Origin: SSSZ01 sp016790965
GTDB lineage: Bacteria > Pseudomonadota > Gammaproteobacteria > Burkholderiales > Rhodocyclaceae
Reading direction: 5' to 3'
Length of the DNA: 64,000 nt
NCBI GenBank assembly: GCA_016790965.1
Contig: JAEUNZ010000040.1
Location: forward strand, 1 to 64,000
Shown one piece after another: positions 36,362-45,073 of this stretch (position 1 is the first letter of the stretch; each line of letters opens with the position of its first letter). Below the pieces are notes generated by a model. The model was not told where the DNA came from and ran no database searches. It saw nothing but the letters and a program-made list of their open reading frames with translations. The translations under genes and the position numbers were made by a program.

Positions 36362-36906
36362 CGCCACCTTCGATCCGCCCCGCGGCCTCGCAGCGCCAAC
36401 CGTCCCAGGGAGCGAAACGCCCCACAGCGCCGACCCGTTCCGCGTCGGCGCTGCGCCTGGCCGCAGCCCTCCTCGCCTTCGCCGGCATGGGACCGGCCAG
36501 CGCCGAAGAAGTCGGTTGCGTCACCACCACCTGGAAGCTCATCGGCGCCAATCACCGCGTGTGCATCTACGCCTTCGACGACCCCAAGGTGCCCGGGGTC
36601 ACCTGCCATGTGAGCCAGGCCCGCACGGGGGGCGTTTCCGGCACCTTCGGCCTCGCCGAAGACCCCTCCCAGTTTTCCCTGGCCTGCCGCCAGATCGGCC
36701 CCATCACCCTGCCCCCCAAGCTGCCCAAGGACGAAGTGGTGTTTTCCGACGACACATCGGTGCTCTTCAAGGAAACCAAGATCACGCGCTTTTTCGACGC
36801 CCGGCGCAATGTGCTGGTGTACCTGGCCATCAGCCGCAAGATCATCGAAGGCGCCCCGGCCAACGCAATCTCCACCGTCCCCATCCAGCCCTGGGGCGGC
36901 AAATGA
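36358..36906 (+). CDS. creA: CreA family periplasmic protein
   Basis: This is a 182-aa protein starting in the ATGA overlap with the exonuclease fusion. It has a long, Pro/Arg-rich N-region followed by a signal-type hydrophobic stretch (ALRLAAALLAFAGMGPASAEE). The mature part VGCVTTTWKLIGANHRVCIYAFDDPKVPGVTCHVSQARTGG is characteristic of CreA, with conserved cysteines. CreA's biochemical role is not established. It ends four bases into the disrupted cupin gene (ATGA). Confidence 0.9.
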   Translation: MTPPSIRPAASQRQPSQGAKRPTAPTRSASALRLAAALLAFAGMGPASAEEVGCVTTTWKLIGANHRVCIYAFDDPKVPGVTCHVSQARTGGVSGTFGLAEDPSQFSLACRQIGPITLPPKLPKDEVVFSDDTSVLFKETKITRFFDARRNVLVYLAISRKIIEGAPANAISTVPIQPWGGK

Positions 36907-37429
36907 GCACCGTCACCGGGCGGGACCGGGTAAGCCCCTACACCACTCTCGATGGCTCTGAAATCCGCGAACTGCTCCATCCCGACAGCCACCCCGTCCG
37001 CCAGCAGAGCTTGGTAGTCAGTCAGATAGGTTCAGCTATGTTCGGCCCGCCCCGCATCCCCGCTCGCTTTGTCGCTCATCCTCGCCATAGCTTCGGCTAT
37101 GGCTGCGGTTCGCTTCGCGCGATCCGGGCGCGGAGGCGCGCCTCGGCATCGACGCAAACCCATCTGACTGACTCCTAGCCGAGGCGACGCTTCCCGTGGG
37201 AGGCGCGACCCGCCTGCATCGTCACCGGACGACGGAAGAGGTATACCACCTGACCCGCGGCCGGGGCCGCATGGTTCTGGGGGACGAGTCTTTTCCCGTG
37301 GCGCCGGGGGATACGGTGCTCATTCCGCCGGGGATGCCGCACTGCATCGAAAACCTGGGCGAAGAACCCCTGGTCCTGCTTTGCTGCTGTGCGCCAGCCT
37401 ATGCCCACAGCGATACCGAATTGCTCTGA
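36903..37429 (+). pseudogene. Cupin-domain gene interrupted by a small inverted-repeat element
   Basis: The 5' part (36903-37013) encodes 37 residues ending HPVRQQSL. The 3' part resumes at 37178 in another frame as AEATLPVGGATRLHRHRTTEEVYHLTRGRGRM, followed by the second cupin motif PGDTVLIPPGMPHCIENLG. Joining the parts gives a continuous single-domain cupin of about 120 aa. The 164 bases between (37014-37177) are an inverted-repeat element whose length is not a multiple of three; it introduces a stop at 37176. The metal-binding His set (HRHRTTEEVYH and MPHC) is entirely in the distal part. A GTG at 37196 could still start a shortened 77-aa protein. The intact gene was coupled to creA. Confidence 0.85.
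37014..37177. mobile_element. MITE-like element B inside the cupin gene
   Basis: A segment of about 164 bp has near-perfect inverted ends: AGTCAGTCAGATAGGTT at 37016-37032 and the reverse complement of AGTCAGTCAGATGGGTT at 37157-37173 (one mismatch). It carries a central CCATAGC-TTCG-GCTATGG hairpin at 37085-37102. It encodes nothing. The core around the hairpin matches element C at 50799. No clean target duplication is seen. Confidence 0.75.
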
Positions 37430-37488
37430 AACGACAAGCGCAAACCTGGCCAAGAACGCCGCCGAATCGTGGTTTACCCCGACCCCGA

Positions 37489-37502
37489 TTGACCTGGATC
37501 AA
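37489..37502 (+). promoter_or_regulatory. FNR/Anr-like box upstream of the phasin gene
   Basis: TTGAC-CTGG-ATCAA differs at one position from the FNR consensus TTGAT-N4-ATCAA. Its centre is about 68 bases upstream of the transcription start predicted from the phasin promoter, a position used by FNR-type activators. A TGCAATGCA palindrome at 37511-37519, between the box and the -35, is a candidate operator for a PhaR-like phasin repressor. Confidence 0.5.
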
Positions 37503-37529
37503 GACTTTGGTGCAATGCACAAAAAGTGC

Positions 37530-37557
37530 TTGACAAGCGGCCTTCCGTGAATAAAAT
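37530..37557 (+). promoter_or_regulatory. Sigma-70 promoter of the phasin gene
   Basis: A consensus -35 TTGACA (37530-37535) and a -10 TAAAAT (37552-37557) are separated by 16 bases. The start codon is at 37634, leaving a leader of about 70 nt with GGAGAT before the ATG. This is one of the best core promoters in the window, fitting a highly expressed granule protein. Confidence 0.75.
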
Positions 37558-37633
37558 GGGCTCCATGGTGCGGCGCAACAATATCGCCGCAGAGTTTAAA
37601 CCTCTTTTTCAACCTTAGTCACTGGAGATCACC

Positions 37634-38182
37634 ATGTCCGTCAAGCCCCAAGAACTCGCCCAATCCGGTATCGATTCCGCCGTCCTGCTGGCCAACACCA
37701 CCCTGGACAGCGTCGAGCGCCTCGCCGCCCTCAACCTGAACGCCGCCCGTTCCCTGGTCGAAACCTCCTTCGCCAACGTGAACGCCCTCCTCGGCGCCAA
37801 GGACGTCCAGTCCCTGGTCGCTCTGCAACAGAGCCTGGCCGCTCCCGCCCTGGAAAAGGGTCTGGAGTACTCCCGCGGTGTCTACGCCATCGCCACCGAA
37901 GCCAAGGAAAAGATCGCCAAGGAAGTCGAAGCCCAAGTCGCTGAAGCCAGCGCCAAGGTGAACGGCCTGGTCGAGAAGGCCCTGGCCAACGCCCCCGCCG
38001 GTTCCGAAGCTGCCGTCGCCGTCGTCAAGTCTGCCGTCGCCGCCGCCAACGACGCCTACGAGAACCTGTCCAAGGCCTCCAAGCAAGCCGTTGAAGCCGC
38101 CGAAGCCAGCGTTGCCGCCGCCACCGAAGCGACCCTGAAGGCCACCAAGGTCTCCGCTCCCAAGGGCAAGAAGGCCGCCTAA
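37634..38182 (+). CDS. Phasin family protein (polyhydroxyalkanoate granule coat)
   Basis: This is a 182-aa, almost entirely helical, Ala-rich protein with no signal peptide. The opening MSVKPQELAQSGIDSAVLLANTTLDSVERLAALNLNAARSLVE is typical of the phasin_2 (PhaP) family, and the C-terminus is Lys-rich (KVSAPKGKKAA). Phasins cover PHA granules and control their number and size. It is monocistronic, with a strong promoter and an FNR-like box upstream and a clear terminator downstream. No PHA synthase gene is in the window. Confidence 0.92.
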   Translation: MSVKPQELAQSGIDSAVLLANTTLDSVERLAALNLNAARSLVETSFANVNALLGAKDVQSLVALQQSLAAPALEKGLEYSRGVYAIATEAKEKIAKEVEAQVAEASAKVNGLVEKALANAPAGSEAAVAVVKSAVAAANDAYENLSKASKQAVEAAEASVAAATEATLKATKVSAPKGKKAA

Positions 38183-38205
38183 GTCGCCGACTCCCAACAG
38201 AGTGA

Positions 38206-38236
38206 AAAGCCGGAGCCCTGCTCCGGCTTTTTTATT
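38206..38236 (+). terminator. Rho-independent terminator after the phasin gene
   Basis: The stem AAAGCCGGAG / CTCCGGCTTT with loop CCCTG runs into a T-rich tail (TTTATTT). It lies 23 bases after the phasin stop. Confidence 0.9.
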
Positions 38237-38327
38237 TCCGGGTCTGGCTCCGCCGGCACCGGCCCCCTTCGCCAGCTGGCATGCCCGAGGAGCACGCCCC
38301 CTTTCCGATACCGGCGGGGAAAACCCC

Positions 38328-39013
<686 letters not shown>

Positions 39014-39017
<4 letters not shown>

Positions 39018-40165
39018 GGCGCGGGGGATTTTCCAGGGGTGTGGGTGATGCGATACAGGGCTCCCGCCAGGTCGTCGGAAACCAGAAGCGAGCCATCGGG
39101 AAGTTCCAGCAGGTCCACCGGCCGGCCCCAGGCCCGCTCGCCCTCCAGCCAGCCGGTGATGAATGGTTCATATTCGACGGCGCGGTTTCCTTCCAGGCGG
39201 ACCCGGGTGACTCGATACCCCGCTTTGCGGCTGCGATTCCAGGAACCATGCTCGGCGATGAAGATCTGGCCCCTGTATTGGGGCGGAAAGGCACTGCCGC
39301 GGTAGAAGCGCAAGCCCAGGGGAGCCACATGGGCGCCCAGCCTCTGCACAGGCGGCACGAAGGCGCTACAGGCACGCCTGCTTCCGAATTCCGGATCGGC
39401 CAGCATGCCGGCATGGCAGTAGGGATAGCCGAAATGCTGCCCCGGCCGTTCCAGACGATTGAGTTCGTCGGCGGGGGCGTCGTCGCCCAACCCGTCGCGG
39501 CCGTTGTCGGTGAACCAGAGTTCGCCGCTGTCGGGGTGCCAGTCGAAACCGACGCTATTCCGTACCCCCCGGGCCACCGGCTCCAAAGCGCCGCCTTCGG
39601 GCCGCAAGCGCTGGATGCTGGCGTAAGGGTCGCCCGGCTCGCAGATGTTGCACGGAGCGCCCACGGGCAGGTAGAGGCTGCCGTCGGGTCCGAAAGCGAT
39701 GAATTTCCAGCCGTGGCTCCGTTCCCGCGGCAAGCGGTCGAAGACCACCTGGGGACGCGGGGGCTGGTCGAGACGGCGGTCGATATCCTCCAGACGCAGG
39801 ATGCGATCCAGGGCGGAGATGTAGAGATGGCCCTGACGCCAAGCGACCCCCACCGGCATTTCCAGGCCGGACGCGATAACCTTGACCCGCCCGTTGCGCC
39901 AGCCCGCGTCGAACTTCACCGCATACACGCGCCCCGCGTCGCGGGATCCGACGTAGACCGTTCTCCCGGCCCCCAAAGCCATGGCACGGGCGTCTGGAAC
40001 CCGGGCCACCGTTTCGACCGCAAAGCCCTGGGGGAGGCGCAGACGCTCGACCGGGGGGGAAGCGGCGGCTGTCCGGCCAAGCGCGACGGCAGCGAGAATG
40101 GCGGCGACAGAGGCCCAGGCGCGCGAGGAGCGGAGAAGGCAATCCATAGCGGCATTCAAGCACAT
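39014..40165 (-). CDS. PQQ-dependent sugar dehydrogenase-like periplasmic beta-propeller protein
   Basis: The frame gives 383 aa. An internal ATG at 40147 (MDCLLRSSRAW) is an alternative start giving 377 aa, and the sequence does not clearly decide between them. A signal peptide follows (ASVAAILAAVALGRTAAAS). Propeller motifs of the GSDH/sorbosone dehydrogenase family are visible: LPQGFAVETVARVPDARAMALG, SHGWKFIAFGPDGSLYLPVG, RGVRNSVGFDWHPDSGELWFTDNGRD, GQHFGYPYCHAG and GQIFIAEHGSWNRS. Such enzymes oxidise sugars or related aldehydes with PQQ in the periplasm. It is coupled to the YecA-like gene. Confidence 0.85.
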
Positions 40166-40268
40166 TCCCGATCGAGAGGAGAACTTTGTCCGCTTCCGCG
40201 GTCGAACCCGGGTCCACCTGCCGCGCCCCGGAGAATCCCCCGGGAAGGCCCCCCTCAGGAGAAACCTC

Positions 40269-40877
40269 GTGAAGCTCTATTACAGCCCTGGAACCTGCTC
40301 CCTTTCGCCCCATATCGTGCTCTGCGAACTGGGCCTCCCCCACGCCCTGGAACGGGTCGACCTCAAGACCCACACGCTGGTCCCCGGGGGCAATGATTAT
40401 TATGCCGTCAACCCTAAGGGCTACGTTCCCGCCTTGGAACTGGACGACGGCCAGGTGCTCACCGAAGGCCCCGCCATCGTGCAGTATCTGGCCGACCAGA
40501 AGCCGGGGGCGGGGCTGCTGCCCCCCGCGGGCACCGTGGAACGGGCCCGGGTGCAGGAGTGGCTGACCTACATCGGCACCGAGCTCCACAAGAATTTCAG
40601 CCCCCTCTTCAAGCCCGACGCCTCGGCGGACTGGAAGGCGGCGGCACGGGCTAACCTCGCCCGCCGGCTGGCTTTCGTCGACGCAGCCCTGGGCGACCGC
40701 GACTATCTGATGGGGGCGGCCTTCACGGTGGCCGATGCCTATCTCTACACGGTGAGCCGATGGGCCAGACCCATGGCGGTGGAGACCTCCGCCTTCACCG
40801 CGCTGCTGGCCTTCCAGGCGCGCATGGCGGCCCGTCCCGCCGTCCAGGCCGCCCTGGCGGCGGAAGGACTCAAGTAG
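40269..40877 (+). CDS. gstA: Glutathione S-transferase (beta class, GstA-like)
   Basis: This is a 202-aa protein from GTG 40269 with AGGAG six bases upstream. The N-terminal thioredoxin-like domain (MKLYYSPGTCSLSPHIVLCELG with the beta-class cysteine, then NPKGYVPALELDDGQVLTEGPAIVQYLAD) is followed by the all-helical domain (VADAYLYTVSRWA). It conjugates glutathione to electrophiles in the cytosol. It overlaps the end of the convergent LysR gene by 8 bases. Confidence 0.92.
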   Translation: MKLYYSPGTCSLSPHIVLCELGLPHALERVDLKTHTLVPGGNDYYAVNPKGYVPALELDDGQVLTEGPAIVQYLADQKPGAGLLPPAGTVERARVQEWLTYIGTELHKNFSPLFKPDASADWKAAARANLARRLAFVDAALGDRDYLMGAAFTVADAYLYTVSRWARPMAVETSAFTALLAFQARMAARPAVQAALAAEGLK

Positions 40878-41838
40878 GCCTTCCCTCCCGCCCGGCTCCG
40901 GGCGCCCCTGGCGGATGTGCCGCTCCCGCCAGCGGCAGCCCGGCTTCCCAATACGGCCGGCTGCCGATGCGTTCCGCCAGATAGTCAATCAGCACCCGCA
41001 CCCGCCGGGGCACGTAGCGATTGCCCGGCAGGAGCGCGTAGATGCCGAGTTCCGGCATGGCAAAGTCGGTGAGGATGGGTCGTACCCAACCCGCCTCGAT
41101 GGCCGTGGCCGCCAGAAAACTGGGCTGGACCGAAATGCCGAGTCCACGCCGATTGGCCTCCAGGAGCGCATCGCCGTTGTTGGCCCGGAACCTTCCCCCC
41201 ACGGCATAGGTGCGCATTTCCCCCTCCACCAGGTAGGACCAGCCCGCCTGCTGCGCCGGCAAATAGATCAGGCACTCCCGCTCCAATAGCTCGGCCGGGT
41301 GCCGGGGTTCGCCGTGGCGACGCAGGTACTCGGGCGAGGCCACGGTCAACAGCCGGGTGCTGCCGATGCGGCGGGCCACGTCGAGGGGGTCGAGGCGGGC
41401 GGTGATGCGGATAGCCAGATCGAGGCCCTCCTCGATCAGTTTGACCCGCCGGTCGGTGAAATCCGCTTCCACGGCGACCTCCGGGTAGGTCACGGCAAAG
41501 TCGAGCAAGAGGGGCACCAGGTGCCGCAGGCCGAAGCTGAGCGGAACACTGAGCCTGATGGTCCCCCGAGGTTCCGCCCCCTCCCCGGCCAGACTGCCCT
41601 CGGCAGCTTCGACCAGATTGAGGATTTCGCGGCAACGCTCCAGATAGGCGACGCCGGCCGAGGTGAGGCTGAGACTGCGGGTGCTGCGCGCGATGAGCCG
41701 CACCCCGAGTTGTGCCTCCAGGGCGGCGATCTGGCGGGTGACCGCCGAGCGGGGTATGTCCATCTGACGGGCGACTGCGGCAAAACTCCCCTGCTGGGCA
41801 ACCCGCACGAAGACTTCCATGGCCGCCAGACGATCCAT
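40870..41838 (-). CDS. LysR-family transcriptional regulator
   Basis: This is a 322-aa protein. The N-terminal winged helix-turn-helix (MDRLAAMEVFVRVAQQGSFAAVARQMDIPRSAVTRQIAALEAQLG) is followed by the substrate-binding domain (RGTIRLSVPLSFGLRHLVPLL onward). It is divergent from the quinone-reductase gene at 41954 across a 115-base region, the classical arrangement in which a LysR protein controls its neighbour and itself. It probably senses an electrophile, quinone or other aromatic, given the qorB, GST and dioxygenase genes nearby. Confidence 0.93.
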   Translation of the reverse strand: MDRLAAMEVFVRVAQQGSFAAVARQMDIPRSAVTRQIAALEAQLGVRLIARSTRSLSLTSAGVAYLERCREILNLVEAAEGSLAGEGAEPRGTIRLSVPLSFGLRHLVPLLLDFAVTYPEVAVEADFTDRRVKLIEEGLDLAIRITARLDPLDVARRIGSTRLLTVASPEYLRRHGEPRHPAELLERECLIYLPAQQAGWSYLVEGEMRTYAVGGRFRANNGDALLEANRRGLGISVQPSFLAATAIEAGWVRPILTDFAMPELGIYALLPGNRYVPRRVRVLIDYLAERIGSRPYWEAGLPLAGAAHPPGAPGAGREGRPT

Positions 41839-41884
41839 TTTATTTACCTCATTTTGCGCAACAGTGATGTCTACATTGTCGTCT

Positions 41885-41940
41885 ATTTGAATGCAAATTT
41901 AAGGCCTAAAGTTCGCCCATCGCATCGTTCAACCTAGGTT
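41885..41940. promoter_or_regulatory. Candidate LysR operators in the divergent region
   Basis: Two palindromes lie between the divergent genes: ATTTG-AATG-CAAAT (41885-41898) and AACCTAGGTT (41931-41940). The first has the T-rich/A-rich dyad layout of LysR boxes. The second is only 13 bases before the qorB-like start codon and could be a repression site. Assignment is by symmetry and position only. Confidence 0.35.
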
Positions 41941-41953
41941 CAAGGAAATTGTC

Positions 41954-42820
41954 ATGATCGTCGTCAGCGGCGCCAACGGCCAACTCGGCCGCTCCATCGT
42001 GGAACATCTGATCGCCCGCCAGGGCACCCCCGCCGGCCTCGCGGTGAGCGTTCGCGATCCCGACAAGGCGGCGGACCTCGCCAGCCGGGGACTCAGCGTG
42101 CGCACCGGTGATTTCGACCGGCCCGATACCCTGCCCACCGCCTTCGCGGGGGCCGCCACCCTGGTGCTGGTATCCACTGACGGCCCCCGGGAGCAGCGCA
42201 TCGCCCAGCATCGGGCCGCCATCGCCGCCGCCGGCGCGGCCGGCGTCAGGCGTATCGTCTATACCAGTTTCCTCGACGTGGCGGCGGATTCGCCTGCCGA
42301 GTTCGCCGCCGTCCATCGCAGCACCGAGGCCGCCTTGGCGGATTCCGGCCTGACCTGGACGGCCCTGCGCAATCCGCTCTATGCGGAGTTGCTGCCCATG
42401 GCCCTGGCCGGCGCCGCGGAGAGCGGCGTTTTCCACCTGCCCGCCGGCGGGGGAAAAGCCAGTTTCATCAGCCGTGCCGAACTGGCCGAAGCCATCGCCG
42501 CCGCCACTCTGGCCCCCGCCCTGGCCAAGCCGGTCTATGAGCTGACTGGCCAGGCGACCCACGATTACCACGAGGTAGCCGCCGCCGTGGCCCGGGTAAG
42601 CGGCCGGCCGATCCGCTACCAGCCGGTGAGCGAAGACTCCTGTGCCGCTGCCTTGGCCGCCCACGGCCTGCCTTCCTGGCTGGCCCGGGCGGTGGCCAAT
42701 ATGTACAGCGCCGTGGCCCAGGGCCGCTTCGACCGGGTCAGCGACGATTTCGCCGCCCTGGTCGGCCGTCCGCCCCGGCCGCTCCCCTGCCTGGTGCAGG
42801 AACTCTTTGGCACGCACTAG
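41954..42820 (+). CDS. qorB: NAD(P)H:quinone oxidoreductase, QorB/NmrA-like atypical SDR
   Basis: This is a 288-aa protein with an N-terminal Rossmann motif MIVVSGANGQLGRSIVEHLI and the NmrA/QorB features ADLASRGLSVRTGDFDRPDTL, VYTSFLDVAADSP and FISRAELAEAIAAA. It reduces quinones with NADPH, protecting against redox cycling. The Shine-Dalgarno AAGGAAA precedes ATG 41954. It is divergent from the LysR regulator and followed 12 bases later by the dioxygenase-like gene, so the two are likely co-transcribed. Confidence 0.88.
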   Translation: MIVVSGANGQLGRSIVEHLIARQGTPAGLAVSVRDPDKAADLASRGLSVRTGDFDRPDTLPTAFAGAATLVLVSTDGPREQRIAQHRAAIAAAGAAGVRRIVYTSFLDVAADSPAEFAAVHRSTEAALADSGLTWTALRNPLYAELLPMALAGAAESGVFHLPAGGGKASFISRAELAEAIAAATLAPALAKPVYELTGQATHDYHEVAAAVARVSGRPIRYQPVSEDSCAAALAAHGLPSWLARAVANMYSAVAQGRFDRVSDDFAALVGRPPRPLPCLVQELFGTH

Positions 42821-42832
42821 CCACCAAGCATC

Positions 42833-43912
42833 ATGCCCACGTCTTCACGGCCGTTTCCCGCCCTCTTCGTCCCCCACGGCGCACCCACGATGGCCCTGGA
42901 GCCCGGATGGGCCGGGGCCGCGCTGAGGCGCTTCGCCGCCACCCTGCCGCGGCCCCGGGCCGTAGTCGTCGTCAGCGCCCACTGGCTGGCCGAGCGCCCC
43001 ACCGTCGGGTGCGCCGAAGTACCGGAGACCCTGCATGATTTCCACGGTTTCCCGCCCGAACTCTACGGTCTGCGCTATGCCGCCCGGGGCGACCGGGCCT
43101 TGGCCGCCACCACCCTCAGCGCCCTGAAAGACGCCGGCCTCCAACCCGCTAGCGACCCCAACCGAGGGCTCGACCACGGCGCCTGGACGCCACTCATGCT
43201 CATGTATCCGGAAGGCGACATTCCCGTCGTTCCGCTCTCCCTCCTCGGCGCGCAGGGACCGCGGGAGCACTTGGCCCTGGGCCGCGCCCTGCGGGGACTC
43301 CTCGACCAGGGCGTTCTGATCCTGGCCTCGGGCAACCTGACCCACAACCTGTCCGATTTCCAGCTGGGTGCTGCCAGCGGCGGGGAGCCCTTAGGGCGTG
43401 TTCACAGTAACCGGCGGGACTGCGTTTGCCGGGACGGGATGGGTGCCAAGGCACGAGGCGCGGGGAATGGTCGTTCCATTCCCAAGCCGAGCAACGCCGG
43501 CGACCGCCCGCCCCGGCAAACCCGCAGGGCAAGGGTCTGGCGGGGCGCATTGCCGCGTTGCCGCTCGCTTGTGCAGATCACTGCACCGCGCGATCGGCGC
43601 CTTGCACTGCCTCCCCGCCAGACCCTTGCGCAGCCCGTCGCTTACTGTGAACACGCCCTAGCCTACGTGGACGAATTTGCGGCATGGATACATGAACGAC
43701 TCGACCGGAGCGACGATGCCGCCCTTGTCGACTACCGCCAGCAAGCCCCCGCCGCCCAGCGCGCCCACCCCAGCGAGGAGCACCTGCTGCCCCTCTTCGT
43801 CGCCCTGGGCGCCGGCGGCCCGCACTGCCGGCGCGAGCGTTTTCACGCCGGCATCGACTACGGCGTGCTGGCCATGGACGCCTATGCCTTCCGACCCGCA
43901 AGCCATTCCTGA
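42833..43912 (+). CDS. LigB/DODA-type extradiol dioxygenase-like protein carrying a MITE-encoded 89-residue insert
   Basis: The frame is 359 aa; removing the element gives 270 aa, the normal size of the YgiD/DODA family. Metal-site histidines are seen in LFVPHGAPTMA, VVSAHWLAE, LDHGAWTPL and ASGNLTHNLSD, and later a conserved HPSEEHLLPLFVALGAG. Between GGEPL and AYVDEFAAWI the frame is entered by a 267-base insertion that contains no stop and keeps phase, adding 89 Arg/Pro-rich residues. Whether the protein folds is unknown; it may be inactive. It lies between qorB and cytochrome b561. Confidence 0.82.
   Translation: MPTSSRPFPALFVPHGAPTMALEPGWAGAALRRFAATLPRPRAVVVVSAHWLAERPTVGCAEVPETLHDFHGFPPELYGLRYAARGDRALAATTLSALKDAGLQPASDPNRGLDHGAWTPLMLMYPEGDIPVVPLSLLGAQGPREHLALGRALRGLLDQGVLILASGNLTHNLSDFQLGAASGGEPLGRVHSNRRDCVCRDGMGAKARGAGNGRSIPKPSNAGDRPPRQTRRARVWRGALPRCRSLVQITAPRDRRLALPPRQTLAQPVAYCEHALAYVDEFAAWIHERLDRSDDAALVDYRQQAPAAQRAHPSEEHLLPLFVALGAGGPHCRRERFHAGIDYGVLAMDAYAFRPASHS
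43394..43658. mobile_element. MITE-like element D, inserted in frame in the dioxygenase gene
   Basis: A 265-bp element has perfect 17-bp inverted ends GGGCGTGTTCACAGTAA (43394-43410 and reverse complement at 43642-43658), flanked by TA on both sides (43392-43393, 43659-43660). A TA duplication plus such ends resembles non-autonomous relatives of IS5- or IS630-type elements. It codes for no transposase. Excising it with one TA restores CCC-TTA-GCC, giving P-L-A, in frame. Confidence 0.85.
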
Positions 43913-43919
43913 GGATTCC

Positions 43920-44465
43920 ATGCCCACCCTTCGCTACACCTCCACCGCCATCGCCCTGCATTGGATCATGGCCTTCCTGCTGGTCGGACTATTCGCCGTC
44001 GGGCTCTACATGCACGACCTGCCCCTCTCTCCCTGGAAGCTCAAGGTCTATTCCTGGCACAAGTGGGCCGGCGTCACCGCCTTCCTGCTCGTCCTGGCCC
44101 GGCTCGCCTGGCGCCTCGGCCACCGGCCGCCCCCCCTGCCCGCCGCCATGCCGCGCTGGCAGCAGACCGCCGCCCATGGCCTGCACCACCTCCTTTACCT
44201 GCTGATGCTGGCGATTCCGCTTTCCGGCTGGCTCATGAGTTCGGCCAAGGGCTTCCAGACCGTGTGGTTCGGCGTCCTGCCCTTGCCGGACCTGGTGGGC
44301 AAGGACGAAGCCCTGGGGGAGGTCCTCAAGGGCGTCCACATGGGCCTCAACGGCACCCTCTTCCTCCTCGTCCTGGCCCACGTCGGCGCAGCCCTGAAGC
44401 ACCATCTGATCGACAAGGACGACATCCTCGCCCGCATGCTCCCCTTCCTCACCAAGCAACCCTGA
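43920..44465 (+). CDS. Cytochrome b561 family protein
   Basis: This is a 181-aa protein with four membrane helices and paired histidines positioned as haem b ligands: STAIALHWIMAF, YSWHKWAGVTAFL, HGLHHLLYLLMLAIP and LVLAHVGAALKHH. ATG 43920 has GAGGA upstream. It passes electrons between membrane quinol and periplasmic acceptors. The pairing of a b561 with YceI proteins, as here (14-base gap), is common in proteobacteria and suggests isoprenoid quinone handling in the envelope. Confidence 0.92.
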   Translation: MPTLRYTSTAIALHWIMAFLLVGLFAVGLYMHDLPLSPWKLKVYSWHKWAGVTAFLLVLARLAWRLGHRPPPLPAAMPRWQQTAAHGLHHLLYLLMLAIPLSGWLMSSAKGFQTVWFGVLPLPDLVGKDEALGEVLKGVHMGLNGTLFLLVLAHVGAALKHHLIDKDDILARMLPFLTKQP

Positions 44466-44478
44466 TCCGGAGAAATCC

Positions 44479-45039
44479 ATGTCCCGCCTGCTTTCCCTCG
44501 CCACCGCCCTCGCCCTGGCGGCCCCCGCCGCCCACGCGGTCGAGTACGGCGACTTCCTCGCCGACAAGAGCAGCCTCGGCTTCGTCTCTCGCCAGATGGG
44601 CGTTCCCGTGGATGGGCGCTTCCGCAAATTCTCGGCCAGCCTGAGCTTCGACCCGGCCAGGCCCGCCGCCGCAAGCGCCCGCTTCGAACTCGACCTGGCC
44701 AGCGTGGATGCCGGATCCAAGGACGCCAACGACGAAGTGGTGGGCAAGGCCTGGTTCAACCTCAAAGCCTTTCCCAGCGCAAGCTTCGTCTCCACGGCCG
44801 TGAAGCCCCTGGGGGGAGAACGCTACGAACTCGCCGGCAAGCTCACCATCAAGGGCAAGACCCAGGACGTCGTGGCGCCCATGAGCTTCCGCCAGGATGC
44901 CGGCAACGGCGTGTTCGAGGGCGCCTTCACCCTGAAGCGCCTCGATTTCGCCGTCGGAGATGGCGTCTGGTCCGACGTCTCCACCGTCGCCAACGAAGTT
45001 CACATCAAGTTCCGCATCGTCGCGGCCCCCCGCAAGTAA
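44479..45039 (+). CDS. YceI family periplasmic protein (first copy)
   Basis: This is a 186-aa protein with a signal peptide at 1-20 (MSRLLSLATALALAAPAAHA). The lipocalin-like YceI fold shows in LADKSSLGFVSRQMGVPVDGRF, ASFVSTAVKPLGGERYELAGKLTIKGKTQDV and MSFRQDAGNGVFEGAFTLKRLDFAVGDG. YceI proteins bind isoprenoid lipids such as quinone precursors. The gene is followed 34 bases later by a second yceI, the pair presumably arising by old duplication, as they now differ widely. Confidence 0.92.
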   Translation: MSRLLSLATALALAAPAAHAVEYGDFLADKSSLGFVSRQMGVPVDGRFRKFSASLSFDPARPAAASARFELDLASVDAGSKDANDEVVGKAWFNLKAFPSASFVSTAVKPLGGERYELAGKLTIKGKTQDVVAPMSFRQDAGNGVFEGAFTLKRLDFAVGDGVWSDVSTVANEVHIKFRIVAAPRK

Positions 45040-45073
45040 TCCCCCCGTTATCAATCCCCACAAGGAGAAACCC

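Noticed and set aside
43398..43661. Two 87-codon frames on opposite strands within element D that both begin MFTV
   Set aside because: They arise from the inverted repeats of the MITE, which read the same from both ends; no transposase similarity is seen.
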